Below are positions 16,191 through 22,457 of a stretch of 22,457 bases of DNA, piece by piece. Below the pieces are notes generated by a model, which searched no databases, was not told the origin of the DNA, and saw nothing but the letters and a program-made list of their open reading frames with translations. Position 1 is the stretch's first letter. Each line of letters begins with the position of its first letter. Both the position numbers and the translations under genes were made by a program. Origin of the DNA: Chloroflexota bacterium (lineage in GTDB: Bacteria > Chloroflexota > Limnocylindria > P2-11E); NCBI GenBank assembly GCA_005883775.1, contig VBEU01000124.1:1-22457 (forward strand). Direction: 5' to 3'.

Positions 16191-16225
16191 AAAGGCGCCG
16201 GGGCCTGTCACGCTCGGCGCTTTTT
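16191..16225. terminator. Probable bidirectional terminator between the binding-protein gene and valS
   Basis: The stem GCGCCG (16195-16200) pairs with CGGCGC (16215-16220) around a 14-base loop. It is followed on the plus strand by TTTTT (16221-16225) and has AAA on the other side, which reads as TTT on the minus strand. One bulged G interrupts extension of the stem. The two convergent genes end on either side, and the valS stop (16210-16208) lies inside the loop. Weaker than the terminator at 14735. Confidence 0.6.
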
Positions 16226-18886
16226 CAGTTCCGCTTCCAGCAGGCGAACCCGTCCCTCGCGCTCTTGAAGCTTCGCCTTCTCCTTGTCGACGACGTCCGT
16301 CGGCGCTTTGTCGGCGAAGCCCGGTTTTGCAAGAAGATCGCGCGAGCGCTTAAGCATTTGCCGCGCTTCATCGAGGTCGCGTTCTAACCTCGCGCGTTCT
16401 TCCGCCTCGTCCCGCTCGGCGACGAGGCGGATCTCGATCGCGCGCACCACGGTCGCGGTGCCTTCGCCTTTCCCGAGCGTCACCTCGCTATGTGTGAGCT
16501 CGGCGATCTGCGCTAGTAGATCGCGCACCGCCGCGGTCTCGCCGGCGAGAGAGACCTTCACGCGCGCGGACGGATCGACCCCGCCTTCCTGGCGCACGTT
16601 GCGGATCGCGCGCACCACGTCGATGAATGCCCCGAAGCGCTCCTCGAGGGCGAGGTCGCGCTCGCCCGGTTTCGGCCATCGCGAAACCACGAGCGAGGGC
16701 GCCTCATCGGTCTTCCCGGCCCGCTTCCATAGCTGCACGGCGATCGTCTCGGTGATGAAGGGCATCGATGGGTGGAGGAGCCGGAGGACGCGGTCGAGTA
16801 CGTACGCGAGCGTGCGGACCGTCTCCGCCGCATCCGCACCGCGAAGCGATGGTTTTGCAAGCTCGACGTAAATGTCGGCAAGCTCTCCCCAGATGAAAGC
16901 CTCGAGCGCGACGAGGTACTCGCCGAAGAGATACCCGTCGACGAGGCGCGTCGCCTCCGCCACCGCCGCGTCCGTGCGCGAGAGGATCCAACGGGCGGCC
17001 TCGCCCTTCGCATCGGGCCGCCGATCGGCCTTGTGGCCTTTGAAGGCCTCGGGGTGTTCGTCCACCTGCTTCAGCACAAAGCGGCTGATGTTCCAGAGCT
17101 TGTTCGCGAAGTTCCGCGCGTGGTCGAGCTTGTTCTGGGAAAGCTGCGAGTCCGCGCCCATCGCGATGCCGTGCACCAGCGCATAGCGGAGCGCGTCCGC
17201 TCCGTACTCCTCGATGAAATCGAGCGGGCTCACCACGTTGCCGAGCGACTTGCTCATCTTGACGGTGCCCACGCGCACGAGACCGTGGAGATAGACGGTG
17301 TCGAAGGGGATCTCTCCCATGTGCTCGAGGCCGAGCATGATCATCCGCGCGACCCAGAAAAACAGGATGTCGTAGCCCGTCTCGAGGACCGAGCCGGGGT
17401 AGTAGCGCTTCAGGTCGGGCGTCTTGTCCGGCCACCCGAGCGTGCTGAACGGCCACAGCCCCGATGAGAACCACGTGTCCAGCACGTCGGGGTCCTGATA
17501 GATGTCGTCGCTGCGGCAGCGCGTGCACCGCGTCGGATCCGGCGCGTCCTCGTCGGGCACTATGACGTTGTCGCAGTCGCGGCAGTACCAGACCGGAATG
17601 GAGTGTCCCCACCAGATCTGGCGCGACACCGGCCAGTCGCGGATGTTCTCCATCCAGTTGAAGTAGACCTTCTCCTGGTATTTCGGAAGGATTGTGATGC
17701 GGCCGTCGCGCACCGCCTCGATCGCTGGCGGCGCGAGCCGGTCCATGCGCGCCCACCACTGCTTCAGCACGAGCGGCTCGTCCACCGTGCCGCAACGGTC
17801 GTGCACCGCGACCGCGTGGGCGATTGGCTCTTCTTTCACGAGAAGATTCTTCTTGCGGAGGAGGTCGACCATCATCTTCCGGCCGGCCTCGCGATCGGGG
17901 CCAGCGAGCGGTCCGGCGGCCGGCGTCATCATCCCGCGCTTGTCGATCACCGAGAGCACCGGCAGGCCGTGGCGCTGGCCGATCTCGAAGTCGGTCTGGT
18001 CGTGCCCGGGCGTGATCTTTAGCGCGCCGGTACCGAAGGTCGGGTCGACCGCTTCGTCAGCGATGATCTTGATTCGTCGCTCCACGGCAGGGACGAGCAC
18101 TTCTCTGCCGACGAGCGCCTTCCAACGCTCGTCATCGGGGTGGACCGCGATCGCGACGTCGGCCACGATCGTCTCCGGTCGCGTCGTCGCCACGACCACA
18201 TCCGGTGTGCCTCTCGGCATCGGGTCCGCCCACGGGTAGCGCACGTAATAGAGCGTGTCCGTCCGCGTGATGTGCTTCACCTCGAGGTCGGAATACGTCG
18301 TCTGATCCCGGAGGCACCAGTGCACGATCCGATCGCCTCTGTAGAGATGACCCTTCTTGTGAAGCCGGATGAAATGCGTGCGCACGGCACGCTGCTTCGA
18401 CGGCTCCATCGTGAAATTGGGCCGCGACCAATCGAGCGAGCATCCGAGCATGCGGAGCTGCTTCTCGATGCGCGGCCGGTAATGGTCCATCCATTTCCAC
18501 ATCTCTTCGAGGAACTTCTCGCGGCCGAGCTGCTGCCGCGTGATGCCCTCCTTGGCGAGCTCGTTCTCCACCACGACCTGGGCGATGATCCCGGCGTGGT
18601 CGGTCCCCGGCATCCAGAGCGTCGGCTCACCCTGCATGCGGTGGTACCGCGCCATGAGGTCCTCGTAGCCACCGAAGCCCAGAGCGTGACCCAGATGCAG
18701 GTCGCCGGTGATGTTCGGGAGGGGCAGCATCATGACGAACGGTTTCTTGCGGTTCTTCTCGTCAGGCGTGAAGAAGCCGCTCTCCTCCCACCACCCGTAG
18801 AGGTCGGCCTCGACAGCGGCCGGACGGAAGTTTTTTTCCGCGAGGTCGAGTGCTGACGCGGGCGGTCCCGGCATCGTCGTCGCCAC
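16208..18886 (-). CDS. valS: Valyl-tRNA synthetase
   Basis: This class I synthetase of 892 residues charges tRNA-Val. It has the HIGH-type signature HLGH at 64-67, in PLPNITGDLHLGHALGFGG. The KMSKS motif is at 543-547, in VKMSKSLGNVVSPLDF. A CxxC...CxxC zinc knuckle (YCRDCDNV and TRCTRC) is present, with the editing domain between the catalytic halves. The C-terminal arm ends in a coiled coil (LQEREGRVRLLEAELKKRR) that binds tRNA in ValS. The start is GTG 18886, with an AAAGGGG ribosome site 8 bases upstream. An open extension to 18967 is rejected because it would translate the leader terminator. Expression should depend on the T-box leader upstream. The gene ends inside a shared terminator with the convergent binding-protein gene. 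Confidence 0.96.
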   Translation of the reverse strand: MATTMPGPPASALDLAEKNFRPAAVEADLYGWWEESGFFTPDEKNRKKPFVMMLPLPNITGDLHLGHALGFGGYEDLMARYHRMQGEPTLWMPGTDHAGIIAQVVVENELAKEGITRQQLGREKFLEEMWKWMDHYRPRIEKQLRMLGCSLDWSRPNFTMEPSKQRAVRTHFIRLHKKGHLYRGDRIVHWCLRDQTTYSDLEVKHITRTDTLYYVRYPWADPMPRGTPDVVVATTRPETIVADVAIAVHPDDERWKALVGREVLVPAVERRIKIIADEAVDPTFGTGALKITPGHDQTDFEIGQRHGLPVLSVIDKRGMMTPAAGPLAGPDREAGRKMMVDLLRKKNLLVKEEPIAHAVAVHDRCGTVDEPLVLKQWWARMDRLAPPAIEAVRDGRITILPKYQEKVYFNWMENIRDWPVSRQIWWGHSIPVWYCRDCDNVIVPDEDAPDPTRCTRCRSDDIYQDPDVLDTWFSSGLWPFSTLGWPDKTPDLKRYYPGSVLETGYDILFFWVARMIMLGLEHMGEIPFDTVYLHGLVRVGTVKMSKSLGNVVSPLDFIEEYGADALRYALVHGIAMGADSQLSQNKLDHARNFANKLWNISRFVLKQVDEHPEAFKGHKADRRPDAKGEAARWILSRTDAAVAEATRLVDGYLFGEYLVALEAFIWGELADIYVELAKPSLRGADAAETVRTLAYVLDRVLRLLHPSMPFITETIAVQLWKRAGKTDEAPSLVVSRWPKPGERDLALEERFGAFIDVVRAIRNVRQEGGVDPSARVKVSLAGETAAVRDLLAQIAELTHSEVTLGKGEGTATVVRAIEIRLVAERDEAEERARLERDLDEARQMLKRSRDLLAKPGFADKAPTDVVDKEKAKLQEREGRVRLLEAELKKRRA

Positions 18887-18905
18887 TGGTCGTTCCCCTT
18901 TCGCC

Positions 18906-18943
18906 AAAACAAAAACGCCGCCTCGTCCAAGGACGAGCGGCGT
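18906..18943 (-). terminator. Leader terminator of the valS T-box
   Basis: Read on the minus strand, ACGCCGCTCGTCC (18943-18931) is followed by a 2-base loop and GGACGAGGCGGCG (18928-18916). The stem has one bulge and continues into TTTTTGTTTT (18915-18906). It sits directly after the T-box motif and 20 bases before the valS start, so it is the alternative to the antiterminator. This marks a transcriptional rather than translational T-box. Confidence 0.88.
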
Positions 18944-19103
18944 CGTGGTACCACCCTGGCTTCGCACGGAGACCGTGCCTCAAACCGCTCTAACGGGCGG
19001 ACCCGATCCGGCTCGCGGGCGACCTTCCGAACCTCTCGCGCGGCACCCTTTCACCAGTGAGGCGCCTTCTCTATCGGTGTGAGGCCCGTACTCCTCCCGG
19101 TCG
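18906..19103 (-). promoter_or_regulatory. T-box riboswitch controlling valS
   Basis: On the minus strand the leader carries the 14-base T-box AGGGTGGTACCACG (18957-18944), whose UGGU bulge pairs with the uncharged tRNA acceptor end. It runs into the terminator at 18943-18906. Upstream is a Stem I with the S-turn AGGAGTA opposite a specifier loop. CGGG and CCCG close it below, and GGCCTC with GAGGTT closes it above. The loop reads GGAAGGTCG, which contains GUC (complement of 19023-19021), a valine codon followed by a purine, matching the regulated gene. The known mechanism is that uncharged tRNA-Val stabilises the antiterminator and allows valS transcription. The 5' part of the leader, from about 19071 up, overlaps the end of the upstream coding sequence. 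Confidence 0.88.
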
Positions 19104-19394
19104 CGGCCGGTAGCTGAACAGGATAACGAAGATCGCGAGCAACACGACGGCTGTCGTGAGAGCGACGAGGGTCGCGGCCTGCTGCGCCTGCTGAGTCGAT
19201 GCCTTCGCGGCGGCGGCGCCCTCCGCGGTAAGGGGCGCGGCCTGGTAGCCGGCGACCGCCGGCGCGACCGAGGCAGCCGGAGTTGCCGTGAAGGCATCGG
19301 ACCGCCCGAAGCTGTTCGGCGCGGCGAGCGTCATGCCGATCGCCGCAAAGACGATGGACAAGGCAAAGCCCACGCGGAGCAAGAGGTTCCCCAT
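19071..19394 (-). CDS. Small two-helix membrane protein of unknown function
   Basis: I do not recognise this gene. From ATG 19394 it encodes 107 residues. An N-terminal hydrophobic stretch (LLLRVGFALSIVFAAIGMTL, about 4-23) looks like a signal anchor. An Ala/Thr/Pro-rich segment of about 50 residues follows, probably outside the membrane. A second helix (ATLVALTTAVVLLAIFVILF, about 74-93) and a basic tail, YRPRPGGVRASHR, complete it. This suggests a loop between two anchors with a positive cytoplasmic end. A longer upstream extension is open but reads as Arg/Ser-rich shadow. The stop TAG 19073-19071 lies inside the T-box leader of valS, so the gene may share a transcript with it. It follows the HD-GYP/GGDEF gene by 52 bases. 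No function is proposed. Confidence 0.6.
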   Translation of the reverse strand: MGNLLLRVGFALSIVFAAIGMTLAAPNSFGRSDAFTATPAASVAPAVAGYQAAPLTAEGAAAAKASTQQAQQAATLVALTTAVVLLAIFVILFSYRPRPGGVRASHR

Positions 19395-19446
19395 AGGGAG
19401 ATTGTGGGTGCAGGACCGATGCCGTGCTTTGGCGAGCGAGCGAGGG

Positions 19447-21423
19447 CTAGGCCGGGGTGCGCTTCCGCATGAGCTGTTTCTGCCGATACATCGCTCGATC
19501 GGCCGCTTCCACGAGGGCGTCAACGGTCGCTTCCCCGCTCGCGTCGGCCACTCCCCAGGCGATCGTTGGCAGCCGGTGGCCGACGCCGTGGGTGTTGTTC
19601 GCTATCCGCTCGGCGAGCCGGCGGACGATCCGCTCGGCCGTGAGGATCGGCGCGCCCACAAAGAGGATCGCGAACTCGTCGCCGCCGATCCGCGCGACGA
19701 GGTCGCCGTCACGAATCCCGGCCTGCAGGATCGCCCCGACCCGCACCAGCGCTTCGTCGCCGGCCGCGTGGCCAAAGCTGTCGTTCAACGCTTTGAGCCC
19801 GTTCGCGTCGACGATCGCGACCGAGAGCGGGGCCTCGTCGCGGCCGGCGAGCTCGCGCTCGAGGCGCTGGAAGAAGCTGCGCCGGTTCGGGAGACCGGTC
19901 AGCGGATCGGTGGCCGCCGCTGTCTTCGCCGCCTGGTGCAGCTTCGCGACCCGCACCGCCGCCGCGACCTGGTGCGATACCGCCGTCAGCAGATCCTCGT
20001 CCTCGCGGCCGAAGGCGGAGAGGCGCGTGCTCTCGACGCCGAGCGCACCGATCCGCTCGTCGCCGAGCTGGAGCGGAACGCAGAGCACCGAGCGGATCTC
20101 GCTCGGCCCGTAGAACCGCGGGTCGAGGCGGCCGTCCGCGACGTTCTGCAGCTCGCCGCGCTCGACGACCCACCAGCTGATGCCCTGACCCCGTGGGAGG
20201 CGTTGCCCGACGTACGACCCCGAGGGCCCGACCGCGGCCCGGATCACGAGATGCTCGCCCGCATCGTCGAGCGTGAGCAGGAAGCCGTTTTCGTAGTCCA
20301 TCGCGTCGCAGATGATCCGGAGGAGCCGCTCGGCGAGCTCGTCTATGTCGAGCACGGCGCTGATCTCCGAAGCGAGCCGCTGGAGGATCGCGAGCTGCCG
20401 TCCGTGGGTCTGCGCGCTCGCGGCGAACTGCTCGAGGAGCACGCCCGGTCCGGGCACGTCCTCGATGTCTTCGTGAAGGATCCCGGCGATACGGCGGAGC
20501 TGCGCCGCACCCTGCGCGCGGTCACGCTCGATGAGCCGCAAGAACGCGTCGACTACGGCGGGATGGAATTGGGTCCCGCGGCAGCGGAGCAGCTCGGCGC
20601 ACGCGTACTCGACCGTCTGCGCCGGCTTGTACGCACGCCGGCTGACGATGACCTCGAACGCATCCGCGGCCGCCACGACGTATGCCTCGATCGGCACGAG
20701 ATCGCCGCCCAGCTCGTCCGGATAGCCGGCTCCGTCGTAGCGCTCGTGATGGCTTCGAACGATCGGCACGAGATCACGGAGCGGCTCGACCGCGTTCACG
20801 ATGGACGCGCCGAGGATCGAGTGGCTGCGCATGATCACCCATTCGTCGGGCGAGAGCGCGCCGGGTTTGTTGAGGATCGCGTCGGGCACGCCGATCTTTC
20901 CGATGTCGTGCAGGAGCGCGCCAAGCTGTATGCGGCGAGCCTGGTCCGCGCTGAGCTCCATCTCCTCGGCGATCCCGCGAGAAAGCGCGGCGACCCGCGC
21001 CGAGTGGCTGCGCGTGTACGGGTCGCGGGCGTCGACCGCCGCGGCGAGGGCGCGCACCGACGCGAGGTAGAGCTCGCGCATTCGTGCGAGAGCGCCGGCG
21101 TTCTCGAATGCGGTCGCGACGAGGTTCGCGAGGGTTTGCAGGACGGCGACGTCCTCGTCGTCCAGCACGTTCGGCGCCTCGGTCCCGCACGCGAGCACGC
21201 CCACGAGCTTTCCGCGGCTCTTCATCGGCAAGTGGACTTCGTTCTCCGTGCGGAAGGGCTCGCCCGAGAGAACGACCTGGCTCGTCGGACCCGATCCCGT
21301 CGACGCGCGCGTCTCGCCCGCGGTTGCCTCGCCGCCACGCGCTTCGATCACGAACTCGAGCTCGTTGCTGCGCTCGTCGTAGCGCGCGATCGAGAACGAA
21401 GCGCCGAAAGCCGTCCGATCCGT
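19447..21423 (-). CDS. Cyclic-di-GMP regulator, C-terminal part: GAF, HD-GYP, GAF, GGDEF
   Basis: This frame holds the C-terminal two thirds of a large sensor enzyme. A partial GAF domain comes first (AFGASFSIARYDERSNELEF, ending near ATAFENAG). The HD-GYP phosphodiesterase domain has HDIGK at 20910-20896, then HSILGASIV and HHERYDGAGYP with its metal-binding histidines. A second GAF follows (about 20380-19940). The diguanylate cyclase domain begins DPLTGLPNRRSFF, with an intact GGDEF (19686-19672) and an RDGD inhibitory site five residues before it. Both opposing activities therefore look intact: HD-GYP degrades cyclic-di-GMP and GGDEF makes it. No start codon with a ribosome site is seen at its 5' border; the sense frame instead joins the next entry after a frame change near 21405-21435. 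The stop is TAG 19449-19447. Apart from that break, the domain calls are firm. Confidence 0.88.
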   Translation of the reverse strand, partial: TDRTAFGASFSIARYDERSNELEFVIEARGGEATAGETRASTGSGPTSQVVLSGEPFRTENEVHLPMKSRGKLVGVLACGTEAPNVLDDEDVAVLQTLANLVATAFENAGALARMRELYLASVRALAAAVDARDPYTRSHSARVAALSRGIAEEMELSADQARRIQLGALLHDIGKIGVPDAILNKPGALSPDEWVIMRSHSILGASIVNAVEPLRDLVPIVRSHHERYDGAGYPDELGGDLVPIEAYVVAAADAFEVIVSRRAYKPAQTVEYACAELLRCRGTQFHPAVVDAFLRLIERDRAQGAAQLRRIAGILHEDIEDVPGPGVLLEQFAASAQTHGRQLAILQRLASEISAVLDIDELAERLLRIICDAMDYENGFLLTLDDAGEHLVIRAAVGPSGSYVGQRLPRGQGISWWVVERGELQNVADGRLDPRFYGPSEIRSVLCVPLQLGDERIGALGVESTRLSAFGREDEDLLTAVSHQVAAAVRVAKLHQAAKTAAATDPLTGLPNRRSFFQRLERELAGRDEAPLSVAIVDANGLKALNDSFGHAAGDEALVRVGAILQAGIRDGDLVARIGGDEFAILFVGAPILTAERIVRRLAERIANNTHGVGHRLPTIAWGVADASGEATVDALVEAADRAMYRQKQLMRKRTPA

Positions 21424-22457
21424 CGTTCGCGCTCGCGGCGCTCGTTCGCGGCGCGAAGCGCGCTCGCGGCCAGGTCCGCGAAGGCCAGCAGCTCCTGCCG
21501 CTCGATGGCGTCGAAGGACCGGTACGGGTCGGTCGTGCCCACGGTCAAGGCGGCGCGGATCACTCCGTCGAGGATGATCGGTGCGACCATCGTCGCGTGT
21601 ACGCCCACGTCGCGCGCGAGCATGCTGATCGGCCGGTCCAGTTCGATGCCGCTGTCGCTCGCGTAGTCGCGCATGAGGACCAGCTCGCGCGCGGCGACCA
21701 CCTGCCGGAGCAACGGTCCGTGCGATATCCACCCATGGCTGCGCGCTGGAGCCGCCTTTCCGAGAGCGGCCATCGACCGGACGAGATCGCCCTTGACCTC
21801 GCTGATGATCACCCACTCCAGGTTGAACACCGCCTGCATCGCCTGGGCGATCCGATCGATGACGTCCTCGGGCATGGCGCCGGACAGCTCACGCGACAGC
21901 GTCTCAAGACGCCGGCCCTGCTCGATGATCCGGGCATTGCGGAGTGCGATCGAGGCGTGGGAGGCGAGGCCTTCGAGGGCGGCCCGGTCGTCGGCGTCGA
22001 ATGGACGCGGCTCGAGGCGGCCGACGGTGATGGTCGCCGCGAACTCGCCGTGCAGGAAGATCGGAACCCCGATCAGCGCCCGCACTCCGACATCGCGGAC
22101 GGCCGGAACGGCTGTCGGATCGGCCGAGTAATCGTCGACCATGACGGTCGCGCGGGTCCGCAGGACCGCGCCGACGATGCCCGCCTCAGAAGGCGCGTGC
22201 ACGCCGACGACCTGCTCGCCGGTGCCGGCGCCGGCCGCGATGTAGAACTCGTCCCCGCGGCGAACGTTGATGGTGGCGTGGTGCGCGTTGGCGAGGAGGA
22301 GCGCGCTCCGCGCGATCGTGCGGAAGAGGGCCATCGGCTCGGTCTCGGACGCGATCTCGGTGGCAAGATGCTCGAGGCTCTTGCCGAGGCGAAGCGCTTT
22401 CTCGGCGCGCGCCTGCTCCGCACGGTAGCTATCGACCGTGGCCGACAGGATCAGCAC
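21424..22457 (-). CDS. Cyclic-di-GMP regulator, N-terminal part: two GAF domains, cut by the window edge
   Basis: The frame is open to the window end, so the true start lies outside. After a helical linker (DSYRAEQARAEKALRLGKSL) comes a GAF domain, from ATEIASETEPMALFRTIARS to ASIALRNARIIEQ. A second GAF runs from VIDRIAQAMQAVFNLEWVII to LLAFADLAASALRAANERRE. GAF domains in such proteins bind small ligands or cofactors; none is identifiable here. After the helix end near 21430 the frame runs into unrelated Ser/Arg sequence and stops at 21348. The next frame then continues with a GAF that lacks its first helix and strand, so one gene has been split by an indel or deletion. Intact, the protein would be GAF-GAF-GAF-HD-GYP-GAF-GGDEF. 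Confidence 0.85.

Noticed and set aside
18887..18967. Upstream start for valS near 18967
   Set aside because: It would translate the T-box motif and leader terminator. GTG 18886 has a ribosome site and fits the family N-terminus.
19288..21666. Very long open frame on the plus strand (about 790 codons)
   Set aside because: It lies antisense to the HD-GYP/GGDEF gene and reads as Arg/Glu/Asp-rich sequence without family motifs, as expected for the complementary frame of GC-rich coding DNA.
21424..21816. N-terminal extension of the HD-GYP/GGDEF frame to 21816
   Set aside because: It is Arg/Gly-rich and opposite in character to a GAF domain; the real protein sequence there is in the other frame.
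1..22457. CRISPR arrays, transposases, phage genes, tRNA or rRNA genes
   Set aside because: No regularly spaced direct repeats, no integrase or transposase motifs and no RNA-gene signatures were seen by eye.

Overview
The window is GC-rich, densely packed bacterial chromosome. The gene content is housekeeping: cell-wall growth, FHA signalling, a sugar importer, a T-box-controlled valyl-tRNA synthetase and a large cyclic-di-GMP sensor. The host is inferred, not proven. A DUF3662/FHA gene beside fhaB, SEDS and pbpA genes, a MoxR-DUF58-transglutaminase operon and a terminator-type T-box on valS fit an uncultured Chloroflexota or a neighbouring terrabacterial lineage better than a classical actinomycete. 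I see no transposase, phage gene, CRISPR array, tRNA or rRNA.

Layout. Bases 1-1474 (+) hold the 3' part of a cupin-like gene, a small acidic protein and a PPOX-fold protein. Bases 1471-6420 (-) are one compact operon, moxR > DUF58 > transmembrane transglutaminase > ybaK. Bases 6421-6700 form an intergenic region with an unusual element made of three nested inverted repeats (6547-6689). Bases 6701-11508 (-) form the cell-wall and FHA cluster fmdB > yihY > fhaA > fhaB > ftsW/rodA-like > pbpA, whose last four genes abut or overlap by 4 bases. Bases 11531-16171 (+) encode two sugar ABC permeases and two paralogous lipoprotein binding proteins, with a strong terminator between the binding-protein genes and no ATPase gene. 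Bases 16208-19103 (-) are valS and its T-box leader. Bases 19071-22457 (-) encode a small membrane protein and a GAF/HD-GYP/GAF/GGDEF regulator that runs off the right edge.

How the genes work together. The pbpA/SEDS pair is a peptidoglycan transpeptidase and glycosyltransferase, and the FHA proteins are probable phosphothreonine readers for it, although the usual PknA/PknB kinases and PP2C phosphatase are not here. The transporter genes form a carbohydrate uptake system that must borrow an ATPase from elsewhere. valS is controlled by uncharged tRNA-Val through transcription termination.

Most striking feature. Four genes (ftsW/rodA-like, fhaA, the first binding protein and the GAF/HD-GYP/GGDEF regulator) are each broken by an internal frame change, and at least two of them clearly lack a conserved segment. 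Either this replicon is decaying, or the assembly has recurrent small deletions. The second is more likely because a SEDS gene is normally essential. I found no convincing new multi-gene system. The best candidates for something undescribed are the nested inverted-repeat element and the T-box leader that begins inside an upstream gene.
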